In this document: piece by piece, positions 53,011 through 61,418 of the stretch
Position numbering within the stretch: position 1 is the stretch's first letter
How the letters are laid out: each line of letters starts with the position of its first letter
DNA from: Candidatus Hydrogenedentota bacterium
GTDB taxonomy: Bacteria; Hydrogenedentota; Hydrogenedentia; Hydrogenedentales; SLHB01
Reading direction: 5' to 3'
Assembly (NCBI GenBank): GCA_020848835.1
Contig: JADLHJ010000102.1
Span: forward strand, 51,487 to 115,486
DNA length: 64,000 nucleotides
Notes under the pieces: generated by a model
The model's input: the letters and a program-made list of their open reading frames with translations, nothing else
What the model was told of the DNA's origin: nothing
Databases searched by the model: none
Translations under genes and position numbers: made by a program

Positions 53011-53208
53011 TTGCAACTAACTGTTAACGGCGATTCATTATCTGTCTCCATGCGGACAGTTTCCGAATTGATTCGCTCCCTTAACCTACTCCCCGAAGCC
53101 ACCGCCGTGCAGCGCAACGACGAAATCGTGCCGCGCGCGGCGTATAGCACAACGATGCTCGAAGAGGGTGATGTCATCGAGCTTGTACGGTTCGTGGGGG
53201 GCGGGTGA
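53011..53208 (+). CDS. thiS: Sulfur-carrier protein ThiS
   Basis: Ubiquitin-like sulfur carrier, 65 residues, that donates sulfur for the thiazole ring of thiamine. The C-terminus VIELVRFVGGG carries the Gly-Gly that is thiocarboxylated; QLTVNGDSLSVSMRTVSELIRSL matches the N-terminal fold. Start TTG 53011 with AAAGG ten bases upstream; an earlier start at 52972 would lie inside doc. The stop overlaps the thiE ATG by one base (TGATG). thiG, which uses ThiS, is not in the window. Confidence 0.85.
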   Translation: MQLTVNGDSLSVSMRTVSELIRSLNLLPEATAVQRNDEIVPRAAYSTTMLEEGDVIELVRFVGGG

Positions 53209-53858
53209 TGACTTACGCGGATCGCTTGGCGCGCTTTTCGGACGCGGATTTGTATGTGGTCATCACGGAATCTTTTTGTGGCGGGCGTAGCGCGCTCGAT
53301 GTGTTGGATGCCGTGCTCGATGCGGGTGTGCGCCTGATTCAGTTACGGGAAAAAAATCTGGATGATGGAGAATTGTGCCGGCGCGCGGCGCGGTTTCGCG
53401 AGCGCACGGCGCAGCATGAGGCGCTGCTCATTATTGATGATCGTGTCGATATTGCGCTCGCCGTGGATGCGGACGGCGTGCATTTGGGTCAGTCAGATTT
53501 GCCCGTAAGCGCCGCTTGCGCAATTGCGCCTGACTTGCTCATCGGCGCTTCCACACACAACCTCGAAGAGGCGCTCGTAGCGCAGGACGCCGGGGCAAGC
53601 TACGTAAACATCGGCCCCATCTTTTCGACCCAGACGAAGAACGTAGCCGGCGGCGCCATAGGCCCCGAGGCGATCGATGCAATACTTCCGCACCTCCACG
53701 TGCCGTGGACGACGATGGGAGGCATCAAATTGCAGAACATCGGGCAGGTGCTCGAACGCGGCGCTCGGCACGTTGCCGTCGTGACCGCGGTAACAGAAGC
53801 AGGAGACGTGCGCGCAGCAGCGGCGGCATTGCGCGAAGAAATTAATCGGACGCGCTGA
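53208..53858 (+). CDS. thiE: Thiamine phosphate synthase
   Basis: ThiE of 216 residues, joining HMP-pyrophosphate and thiazole phosphate to thiamine phosphate. Motifs are LYVVITES, LIQLREKNLDD (pyrophosphate-side arginine/lysine loop), LLIIDDRVDIALAVDADGVHLGQSDLP, and YVNIGPIFSTQTK, WTTMGGIKLQNIGQVLERGARHVAVVTAV. It starts ATG 53208 coupled to thiS; GTG 53205 is one codon earlier. A SAM-methyltransferase gene begins 35 bases later. No TPP riboswitch was found in front of thiS. Confidence 0.93.
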   Translation: MTYADRLARFSDADLYVVITESFCGGRSALDVLDAVLDAGVRLIQLREKNLDDGELCRRAARFRERTAQHEALLIIDDRVDIALAVDADGVHLGQSDLPVSAACAIAPDLLIGASTHNLEEALVAQDAGASYVNIGPIFSTQTKNVAGGAIGPEAIDAILPHLHVPWTTMGGIKLQNIGQVLERGARHVAVVTAVTEAGDVRAAAAALREEINRTR

Positions 53859-53893
53859 AGTGCCACTCGCCATTCTGCAAATCGGGTAAGCGC

Positions 53894-54658
53894 ATGAGCG
53901 GTGTTTACAGTTTTCCGCGCTACTACGACATGGCATTCTCCTATCGTGATTTTGCGCGCGAGGTTTCCGTATTCAACAATTGCATTGAGCGGTTCTCGCG
54001 CGTGCCGGTGAAGCGGGTGCTCGAGATTTGCTGCGGACAGGCGCCTCATTTGGAGCAACTGCATCGGCAATGTTTCAAGTACGTGGGCGTAGACCGCAGC
54101 GCGGCGATGCTCGACGCTGCAGGAGAGCGCGCGACAAATATCGGCGCTTGCGCCGAGCTATTAGAGCAGTGCCTTACCAGTTTCTCGCTGTCGCAACCCG
54201 CCGATTTTGCATTCGTTGCGCTTGCGTCCCTCTACGTCACAAACAACAAGGAAATACAGGCGCACTTCGACGCTATGGCGAAAGCGCTAAAGCCGGGTGC
54301 GCTGTATCTCATGGAGTGGTGTGTCGATTTCGATCCGATGGTGGACGTAGTGGATTCATGGGAAGTCGAGCGTGCTGGTATCCATATTCAGGCGAGCTAT
54401 TGGTCTGCAAGCATTAACCGCATAGAGCAGCTATACGAGGACACCCTCCATCTCGAAGTCAACGATCATGGCAAGCAACTGACACTGGAGGACAAGTCGT
54501 TGCGCCGGCGCATTTTCCCGCAGGAGTTTCTTGCCTTCGTGCGCGACCATACGCAGTTCGAGTTTGTCGGCTGGTGGAATGACTGGGACCTGAATCAACC
54601 CATCTCAGGAAAGCACGGCGTAGACCGGCCAATTATTTTATTGCGGCGAAAGAATTAG
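53894..54658 (+). CDS. Class I SAM-dependent methyltransferase
   Basis: Methyltransferase of 254 residues. The AdoMet fold begins VLEICCGQAPHLEQLHRQCFKYVGVDRSAAMLDAAGERA (glycine-rich loop EICCGQAP and acidic VD at strand 2), then FAFVALASLYVTNNKEIQAHFDAMAKALKPGALYLME. The methyl acceptor is unknown; a YYDMAFSYRDFAREV N-terminus is common in the UbiE-like/DUF-type set. It follows thiE by 35 bases and ends six bases from the convergent HDOD gene. Confidence 0.85.
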   Translation: MSGVYSFPRYYDMAFSYRDFAREVSVFNNCIERFSRVPVKRVLEICCGQAPHLEQLHRQCFKYVGVDRSAAMLDAAGERATNIGACAELLEQCLTSFSLSQPADFAFVALASLYVTNNKEIQAHFDAMAKALKPGALYLMEWCVDFDPMVDVVDSWEVERAGIHIQASYWSASINRIEQLYEDTLHLEVNDHGKQLTLEDKSLRRRIFPQEFLAFVRDHTQFEFVGWWNDWDLNQPISGKHGVDRPIILLRRKN

Positions 54659-54664
54659 GCGTTC

Positions 54665-55684
54665 TTACGCGGCCGGACTGCTAATCTCCAGGAGTCCGGA
54701 CAGTTTTTCGTCCAGATCGGCGCGAACCATTGCGAGCTTCATGTCTGTCATCCCCAGCGCGCGGGCGGCAGGCATTCCGAGCAGAGAGGTAACATTCATT
54801 CCCAATCCGTAGCCGGATGTTTCCGCGACGGCTTCGCCCAGCGCGACGATGTTGGTGAGCACCCGCGCCGGCTCATTGTGAACGTTTTGTGCATTGCGCA
54901 GAAAATACGTCGTCATTCGGAATTCGGGTGGAAGGTTCCATTTGATCACGACGTTTAGCCCAACCAGCGGGGAGTAGCTTTCAAAAACTTCATCCAAGAG
55001 ATCAGGCGAATTGCGCAGGTCGGCGAGCACGCCGCGATATTGGTTCGCGACTACGTCGAGCAGTACCGCGCGACCAATATCGTGAATGAGACCCGCGACG
55101 AACAATTCGTCCGCGCGCGGTTCCGCCAATACGTTTGCAATCTCGTAGGAGCAATGCGCGGATGCCAGCGCATGCCGCCACAGTTGTTGCATGTGATCGC
55201 GGAATACCTGATTGCCCGTGATGTACAAATTGCCGTTCGCCACGGCTTGCACAGCGTTTGCAATCGTGCGCGATCCTAAACGGGCACATGCAGCGTTTAG
55301 ATCTCTGATTTCCTGCAGTCCACCGTACATCGCGCTGTTCGCGAGCTGCAGAATCTTGATCGCGATCGCCTGGTCTTCGCGGATAATTTCCGCGAGGTCA
55401 GTCATCGACATCTCTGGATCGCGCAATTTTTTCATCACGCGTTGGGAGATTTCCGGGAGTACCGGCAATTCCGCGAGCGATTTCGGAAGGGCTTTGAGTA
55501 TCTCTCCTCCGATCGAGCCGGGTTTTGCTATCTCGCGAATGTCCTGCGCGCCTGCCGGCGCTGTTGCCTTCACGGAATGCCCCTGCGCCATGATCACGAA
55601 TGGATTCATACACACGGCGCAGACGGCAAGCCCTTCGTTCGGCTGCGCGGCGGATTCCTGGTTGCAGTACGGACAATGCATCAT
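54665..55684 (-). CDS. HDOD domain protein with N-terminal zinc ribbon
   Basis: Protein of 339 residues: a zinc ribbon (CPYCNQ..., CAVCMNP; C4/C7 and C22/C25), then an HDOD domain (about 70-270) with the motif LPVLPEISQRVMKKL, ILQLANSAMYGG and GLIHDIGRAVLLD. HDOD is an HD-related fold often lacking catalytic metal residues and serving in signalling regulation. It overlaps the GspE gene by four bases (ATGA), so it may regulate that ATPase or its nucleotide signal. Two adjacent ATGs (55684, 55681) are equally possible starts. Confidence 0.87.
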   Translation of the reverse strand: MMHCPYCNQESAAQPNEGLAVCAVCMNPFVIMAQGHSVKATAPAGAQDIREIAKPGSIGGEILKALPKSLAELPVLPEISQRVMKKLRDPEMSMTDLAEIIREDQAIAIKILQLANSAMYGGLQEIRDLNAACARLGSRTIANAVQAVANGNLYITGNQVFRDHMQQLWRHALASAHCSYEIANVLAEPRADELFVAGLIHDIGRAVLLDVVANQYRGVLADLRNSPDLLDEVFESYSPLVGLNVVIKWNLPPEFRMTTYFLRNAQNVHNEPARVLTNIVALGEAVAETSGYGLGMNVTSLLGMPAARALGMTDMKLAMVRADLDEKLSGLLEISSPAA

Positions 55685-57570
55685 TGCGTCATTTGCAGTA
55701 TTTGGCGCAATGGCCGGGTCTCGAAAGTACGCGGCGTCTGCGACAGCACTTCCTCGAAGGTCGTGAAACCGCGCACGACTTTTGCGATGCCGTCCTCGCG
55801 CATGCTAACGAGTCCCGTGGTTTCGGTGCTGATGCGGCGAATAACGTGCGCGGGGCGTTTGGCGAGAATTGCCTCCTTCACGTCTTCGTTCAGAATCAAC
55901 AATTCGTAGACTGCGATGCGCCCGAAATAGCCGGTATAGTTGCAAGTCTTGCAGCCGCGGCCTTTTTTTAGTTCCAGTTCGCGCACGTCTTCGACGTTCA
56001 GACCTACGCGCTCTATTTCCTGCTGGGTGGGCGTATAAGGAGCGGTACACAACGAACAGATTCTGCGCAGGAGACGTTGCGCGATGACGGATATCACCGT
56101 CGAGCTGATCAAGAATGTTTCAATCTGCATATCGATTAGACGCAGCAGGCCACCGATCGTGTCTTCCGTATGAAACGTCGAATACACCTTATGCCCGGTC
56201 AACGCCGCCTGGATGGCGGTCTCGGCGGTCACCTTGTCGCGAATTTCGCCGAGCACGATAATGTCGGGGTCCTGCCGCACGATCTCGCGCAGCGTGGATT
56301 CAAACGAGCGCCCGATCTTGTCGAAGATCGAGCATTGGATGATGCCATCGATCATGTATTCGACCGGGTCTTCCGCCGTGATAATTTTCGTGTCGATGGT
56401 ATTGCTGTATTCGAGGCTGGAGTACAACGTCGTTGTTTTACCGGAACCTGTAGGGCCCGTGATCAGCACTACGCCGGTTGGCGCATCCAGCACGTCCGCT
56501 CGAAATCGTTCGCGCATCGAGGGGCTCATTCCCAGCGCTTCCAATCCAACGATGCCGCTTTGTTTGTTGAGGATGCGCATGACGATGGACTCGCCGTGCA
56601 CCGTCACGTAAATCGACAAGCGCAGGTCGTATTCGCGCTGGCCGATCTTGAAGAAGAATCTCCCGCCCTGGTGACGCTGGTGTTCGGTGATATTGCACTC
56701 GGCCATCACTTTGATGCGTGAGTTGATCCGCGGCAACAGATCGCGCGGGAGGTCTGTTTTGTATACGAGCACGCCATCGATACGGAACCTCAGGCGAATC
56801 TTGTCTGACATCGGCTCGATGTGAATGTCACTTGCGCGATCGTCCACGGCGCTGGAAATGATGTGTTCGACCAATTGAATGATCGAGTCTTCCTGCGTGG
56901 TTACTGCGGGTTTTCTTCCGTCGCCCGCGCGCTCGGTGCGGAACCGACGATAATCTTCGATGGTTTGGCGGATAGCGTCCTTTGGCCCGACCGCGATGTC
57001 GAAGCGGCCTTTGAACAAGTCTTGGACCGCGTGCAGCGTGTCCTCGTCTTTTGGATCGTTCACGATAACTGTGACGCGCCCGTCTTCGCTCTTGCTGAAA
57101 GGCACGAATAGGTTCTTATCCAGATACTCGGGTGAAATTCCGGCAAGCACCGGTGCTTCAATCATCGCGAAAACGGGCTCGATATACGGCACACGGGCCT
57201 GGCTCGCAAGGTTCTGCAGCAGCGTACGTTCATTGATCGCACCGAGCTCAATCAACGCCGCGCCGACCTTTACCCCATTGTCTTTGTGCATATGCAGGGC
57301 TTGCGTAAGCTGGTCTTGGGTAATCAACCCCTGCTCGACCAGCATGTCACCGATGCGCATGCCGGCGCCGTGCTTGTTGATCGCGTCCCGGATGGATTGT
57401 TTGGTGGCGTATCCGAGTTCGATGAGCACTTCGCCAAGCTGGCGCTGTTGCTCTAAATGCTTCTGAATACGGAGGGCGCGTTCGAGTTGTTCAGGCGTGA
57501 GGAGGCCTTCCTTGATTAGCGCCTCGCCAATCAAAGAACGCGACTGTTTCTCAACAGCTATCTTCGCCAT
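55681..57570 (-). CDS. GspE/PilB-type ATPase with four N-terminal repeats
   Basis: Secretion or pilus ATPase of 629 residues. The ATPase core has Walker A GPTGSGKTTTL, Asp box HIEPM, Walker B IVLGEIRDK, His box STFHTEDT and a CxxC zinc pair (CSLC, CKTC). The N-terminus has four tandem 25-residue repeats of the form G-x-x-L-(I/V)-x-x-G-(L/A/Y)-x-(T/N), at about 15-37, 45-68, 72-96 and 100-125. Such MshEN-like repeats bind c-di-GMP in MshE. Gene starts 28 bases after ftsY and overlaps HDOD by four bases. Pilus components are not in the window, so pilus or type II secretion is undecided. Confidence 0.92.
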   Translation of the reverse strand: MAKIAVEKQSRSLIGEALIKEGLLTPEQLERALRIQKHLEQQRQLGEVLIELGYATKQSIRDAINKHGAGMRIGDMLVEQGLITQDQLTQALHMHKDNGVKVGAALIELGAINERTLLQNLASQARVPYIEPVFAMIEAPVLAGISPEYLDKNLFVPFSKSEDGRVTVIVNDPKDEDTLHAVQDLFKGRFDIAVGPKDAIRQTIEDYRRFRTERAGDGRKPAVTTQEDSIIQLVEHIISSAVDDRASDIHIEPMSDKIRLRFRIDGVLVYKTDLPRDLLPRINSRIKVMAECNITEHQRHQGGRFFFKIGQREYDLRLSIYVTVHGESIVMRILNKQSGIVGLEALGMSPSMRERFRADVLDAPTGVVLITGPTGSGKTTTLYSSLEYSNTIDTKIITAEDPVEYMIDGIIQCSIFDKIGRSFESTLREIVRQDPDIIVLGEIRDKVTAETAIQAALTGHKVYSTFHTEDTIGGLLRLIDMQIETFLISSTVISVIAQRLLRRICSLCTAPYTPTQQEIERVGLNVEDVRELELKKGRGCKTCNYTGYFGRIAVYELLILNEDVKEAILAKRPAHVIRRISTETTGLVSMREDGIAKVVRGFTTFEEVLSQTPRTFETRPLRQILQMTQ

Positions 57571-57598
57571 AGTTCACGGTGCTCCGGCCGTGGGTGGC

Positions 57599-58528
57599 TT
57601 ATGCGAAGAGCGCTTCGACGAACTCTCTTGCAACGAACGGTTGCAAATCGTCGATGCCTTCACCAACGCCAATCAGCTTGATCGGTATTCCCAATTGTTT
57701 TTGTATCGCCACGGCAATCCCGCCCTTTGCGGTGCCGTCCAGCTTTGTCAATACGATTCCGGAAACGTTTAGCGCTTCGGTGAATACGCGCGCTTGCTGC
57801 AGCGCGTTTTGCCCTGTAGTCGCATCAAGGACAAGCAAGACTTCATGCGGTGCGCCGGGAATGCGTTTCGCAATGACGCGCTGCACCTTTTTCAACTCTT
57901 CCATGAGGTTCACTTTGGTGTGCAAGCGTCCTGCCGTATCGATGAGCAGGCAATCGATGTTGCGCGATACGGCGGCGTCCGCTGCATCAAATGCTACGGC
58001 GGCGGGATCTGCGCCATCCTGATGTTTAATGATTGGTACGCCCGCGCGATCGCTCCAGATGGTCAGCTGCTCGACGGCAGCTGCGCGAAACGTGTCCGCC
58101 GCGCCTAGCATCACGGACTTGCCATCGGCCTTGAGTTTTGCTGCAATCTTGCCCGTGGTCGTTGTCTTGCCGGAACCGTTCACGCCGGCGATCAGGGTTA
58201 CGTGCGGACCATCGTACGACTTCCAGTTCAAGGTGTGATCACCCGGGGTCAGTTTCGTGATAAGTTCTTCTTTGAGCAGCGATACGAACTCATCGGGATT
58301 ATTTACGCGCTGTTCGCGCGCCAGCTTTCGCATGTCCTCGATAATCGATAGGGTGGTATCGACACCGATGTCAGCCTGGATAAGAATCTGCTCAAGCTCT
58401 TCCAGCAGATCGTCGTCAATGGCTGTGCGCCCGGTGAAGAGCCCGCGCACATTGGCAACGAAGCTTTCCCGGGTTTTGGACAGTTTCTCGCGCAAGCGGC
58501 CGAAAAAGCCGCGCTTCTCTTCAGACAT
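57599..58528 (-). CDS. ftsY: Signal recognition particle receptor FtsY
   Basis: GTPase of 309 residues docking the SRP-ribosome complex at the membrane. The NG domain shows the P-loop GVNGSGKT (115-122), the DTAGR box, and TKLDGTAKGG, with the closing region GIPIKLIGVGEGIDDLQPF. It is a short FtsY without a long acidic A-domain (EEKRGFFGRLREKLSKTRE). ATG 58528 has a G-run upstream; the frame opens 15 codons earlier in the promoter. It is the first gene of an ftsY-GspE-HDOD operon. Confidence 0.96.
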   Translation of the reverse strand: MSEEKRGFFGRLREKLSKTRESFVANVRGLFTGRTAIDDDLLEELEQILIQADIGVDTTLSIIEDMRKLAREQRVNNPDEFVSLLKEELITKLTPGDHTLNWKSYDGPHVTLIAGVNGSGKTTTTGKIAAKLKADGKSVMLGAADTFRAAAVEQLTIWSDRAGVPIIKHQDGADPAAVAFDAADAAVSRNIDCLLIDTAGRLHTKVNLMEELKKVQRVIAKRIPGAPHEVLLVLDATTGQNALQQARVFTEALNVSGIVLTKLDGTAKGGIAVAIQKQLGIPIKLIGVGEGIDDLQPFVAREFVEALFA

Positions 58529-58561
58529 ACGCCCCCGTAAGTCCCCCAAAAAACTACCGGA

Positions 58562-58592
58562 AATATACCACATTCTTGCATGTTTGCGTCAA
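58562..58592 (-). promoter_or_regulatory. Candidate promoter of the ftsY operon
   Basis: On the minus strand TTGACG (58592-58587), a 19-base spacer and TGG-TATATT, an extended -10 (58567-58562), 33 bases before ATG 58528. Confidence 0.5.
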
Positions 58593-58671
58593 ACGTTTAC
58601 TGTATATAAAGTTATCGTCACTTGCGGAATAGTCTCCTAGGTGAGGCTCTGCAACCCGGAGGTTCCGACGT

Positions 58672-59721
58672 ATGTCCTTGTCAGCATTGATACTTATCAC
58701 CGCAGCACTCGCCACAGACCCCGCTCCAAATTACGCGGACAAGCTGGACTTGTCCTATTACACAGACGCGGGGGGTGCGAAGCATCCGATTATGTCTCCG
58801 GACGATGCGGGTGTCCGCCGGACACATTTGCTGGCGAATATGCAGCTTGTCGCGGGGTACCTGCCACCCGAGCGTATGCGCGTGCCGTTCGATATTCAGG
58901 CCGAATCCGAAACCGATACACCGAAGTACTCCTTGAAGAAGTTGACCTATGCCGCAGAAGCTGGGGACCGCGTCCCGGCATATTTGCTCGTGCCGAAAGA
59001 CCTTAAAGGCAAAGCGCCGGCGATGCTGTGCCTGCACCAGACCAATAATTTCGGTGGTGCAGAGCCCGCCGGGCTAGACGGCTTGCCCAACCTCTTCTAT
59101 GCGAAGGAACTCGCCGAGCGCGGCTATGTTTGCCTCGCGCCGGATTACCCGCGCTTTGGTCGATACCAGATTGACGTGTATCGGATGGGCTACGCGAGCG
59201 CGACAATGAAAGGTATTTGGAACCACATGCGCGGCGTCGATCTGTTGCAGAGCCTGCCGGAAGTGGATGGCGAGCGCATCGGCTGTATCGGACATTCGTT
59301 GGGTGGCCACAACACGCTTTTCGTGAGCGCATTCGATGAGCGAATCAAAGTGGCCGTAACGAGCTGCGGCTTCACGCGCTTCGCGAAATACTACAACGGC
59401 GATTTAACCGGCTGGACCCACCGCGGCTACATGCCGAGAATTGACGCAGTGTACGGTAAAGACCCTGCGCGAATGCCCTTCGATTTTCCAGACATCCTCG
59501 CGTCACTCGCGCCACGCTATGTCTTCATCAATGCGCCGACGCGCGACGCGAACTTCGATGTCGATGGAGTGCGCGAAAGTGTTGACGCCGCGAAGAAGAT
59601 CTTCGCCATCCATAAATCCCAAGATCACATCGTCGCCGTCCACCCGGATTGCGAACATGACTTTCCGCCAGAGATTCGCGAGCAGGCATACGCTTTCATA
59701 GACAAGGTCCTAAAGCAATAA
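58672..59721 (+). CDS. Exported alpha/beta hydrolase (esterase-like)
   Basis: Secreted hydrolase of 349 residues: leader (SALILITAALATD), then an alpha/beta-hydrolase fold resembling acetyl-xylan-esterase-like and dienelactone-hydrolase-like proteins: nucleophile S209 in GHSLGGH, an Asp candidate in APTRDANFD and His in DCEHDFPP. The oxyanion region LCLHQTNNFGG is unusual. Acyl substrate unknown; probably removes ester groups from saccharides or other exported polymers. GGAGG is nine bases before ATG 58672. Confidence 0.85.
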   Translation: MSLSALILITAALATDPAPNYADKLDLSYYTDAGGAKHPIMSPDDAGVRRTHLLANMQLVAGYLPPERMRVPFDIQAESETDTPKYSLKKLTYAAEAGDRVPAYLLVPKDLKGKAPAMLCLHQTNNFGGAEPAGLDGLPNLFYAKELAERGYVCLAPDYPRFGRYQIDVYRMGYASATMKGIWNHMRGVDLLQSLPEVDGERIGCIGHSLGGHNTLFVSAFDERIKVAVTSCGFTRFAKYYNGDLTGWTHRGYMPRIDAVYGKDPARMPFDFPDILASLAPRYVFINAPTRDANFDVDGVRESVDAAKKIFAIHKSQDHIVAVHPDCEHDFPPEIREQAYAFIDKVLKQ

Positions 59722-59796
59722 TCGTCGCCGTTGCCGACTCCTGTCGGCATCCTTATAGTGGTGTTTCCACGAAGGGCTGTCGCAAGGAGTCTCCAC

Positions 59797-61410
59797 ATGA
59801 CCGGGTACGAGCATGTCTGTAAGAGCCATTTAACGCCGTTGACGTTCATCGAACGCAGTGCTGCGGTTTATCCCAATAAGATCGCGGTGGTGCATGGCGA
59901 GAAGCGCTATACGTATCGGGCGTTTGGGGCGCGCGTGAATCGACTGGCTTCGGCGTTGCGCGATGCGGGATTGAAGAAGGACGACCGCGTTGCGTTTCTG
60001 TGCGCGAACACGCCGCCGATGTTGGAGGCGCATTTCGCTGTCCCGCTGGCTGGCGGTGTGCTGGTGTGCATCAACACGCGGCTTGCGCCGAACGAGATCA
60101 AATACATTCTCAATCATTCAGGCGCAACGTTTCTGTTTGTCGATACAGAATTCACCGGCATTATCAAACCCATTCTCAGCCAACTCGAATCGGTGAAGCA
60201 CATCGTCAATTGCGTGGACCTTCCCGAGTGCGAACGACTTGATGGCCCGGAATATGAAGACTTCATTTCGAACGGTAGCCCCGAGCCAGTGTCGTGGGTA
60301 ATCGAAGACGAGATGGACAGCATCTCGATCAATTACACGAGCGGAACGACAGGTATGCCGAAGGGCGTGTTGTTCTCGCATCGCGGCGCGTATTTGAATG
60401 CATTGGGTGTGGGTCTTGAATCTGGATTGCGGCATGAGAGCGCGTATTTGTGGACGTTGCCGATGTTTCATTGCAACGGATGGTGCTTTACCTGGGGCGT
60501 TATTGCGCTGGGCGGCACGCACGTGTGTATGCGCAAGTTTGAGCCCGAACAATCGTGGCACCTTGTAAAGACGGAGGGCATCACCCACTTCAACGGCGCG
60601 CCTGTTGTGCTGATAGCGTTGATCAATGCGAAGTCGCGGCCCAAGAAACTCGATAAGCCTGTGACGATTACCACGGGTGGTGCGCCGCCCTCTCCCACGC
60701 TGATCGAACACATGGAAGAACTCGGCGCGAAGCTGGTGCATATCTACGGCCTTACGGAAACGTATGGTCCTTATACGATCTGTGCGTCGCAGTCGCATTG
60801 GAAAGAGTTGTTTCTCGATCAGCGCGCGAAGCTGATGGCGCGGCAAGGTGTACGCTTTGTCATGGCCGATGGATTGCGCGTCGTGGACGAAGCAATGAAC
60901 GATGTGCCGATGGACGGACAGACGATGGGTGAAGTAGTCATGCGCGGCAATCTTGTGATGAAGGGTTACTACAACGATCGCGAAGCGACGGACAAGGCCT
61001 TTCGCGGGGGCTGGTTCCACAGCGGCGATGTGGCCGTGCGGCACCCGGATGGTTACATCGAATTGCGCGACCGCAGCAAGGACATCATCATCAGTGGCGG
61101 CGAGAACATTTCGTCGATCGAAGTCGAGCAAACGATCTATCGCCATGAATGCGTCTTGGAATGCGCGGTGATCGGTATACCGCACGAGAAGTGGGGCGAA
61201 ACTCCAAAGGCGTTTGTCACGCTGAAAGACGGCAAGACCGCAACGGCGGAGGAAATCATTGCGTTCTGCCGCGAAGAGATCGCGCACTACAAATGCCCGA
61301 CCGCCATCGAGTTCATCGCGCTGCCAAAGACCAGCACGGGCAAAATCCAGAAGTACGTGCTCCGCGAAAAGGAATGGAAAGGCTACGACACGCGCATCAA
61401 GGGCGCGTAG
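59797..61410 (+). CDS. Medium/long-chain acyl-CoA synthetase (AMP-forming)
   Basis: Acyl-adenylate-forming ligase of 537 residues. Motifs A3 YTSGTTGMPKGV, A5 YGLTETYGP, A7 GGWFHSGD, A8 DRSKDIIISGGENISSIEVE, and A10 PKTSTGKIQKY with the catalytic Lys are all intact. The FHCNGWCFTWG segment is typical of fadD3-like/medium-chain acyl-CoA synthetases. AAGGAG lies seven bases before ATG 59797; an upstream 22-codon extension of the frame was discarded. It converges on the acyltransferase gene, eight bases away. Confidence 0.93.
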   Translation: MTGYEHVCKSHLTPLTFIERSAAVYPNKIAVVHGEKRYTYRAFGARVNRLASALRDAGLKKDDRVAFLCANTPPMLEAHFAVPLAGGVLVCINTRLAPNEIKYILNHSGATFLFVDTEFTGIIKPILSQLESVKHIVNCVDLPECERLDGPEYEDFISNGSPEPVSWVIEDEMDSISINYTSGTTGMPKGVLFSHRGAYLNALGVGLESGLRHESAYLWTLPMFHCNGWCFTWGVIALGGTHVCMRKFEPEQSWHLVKTEGITHFNGAPVVLIALINAKSRPKKLDKPVTITTGGAPPSPTLIEHMEELGAKLVHIYGLTETYGPYTICASQSHWKELFLDQRAKLMARQGVRFVMADGLRVVDEAMNDVPMDGQTMGEVVMRGNLVMKGYYNDREATDKAFRGGWFHSGDVAVRHPDGYIELRDRSKDIIISGGENISSIEVEQTIYRHECVLECAVIGIPHEKWGETPKAFVTLKDGKTATAEEIIAFCREEIAHYKCPTAIEFIALPKTSTGKIQKYVLREKEWKGYDTRIKGA

Positions 61411-61418
61411 GTTTGCGA

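Noticed and set aside
52900..53011. TPP riboswitch upstream of thiS
   Set aside because: The sequence is the doc coding region; no thi-box pattern was seen.
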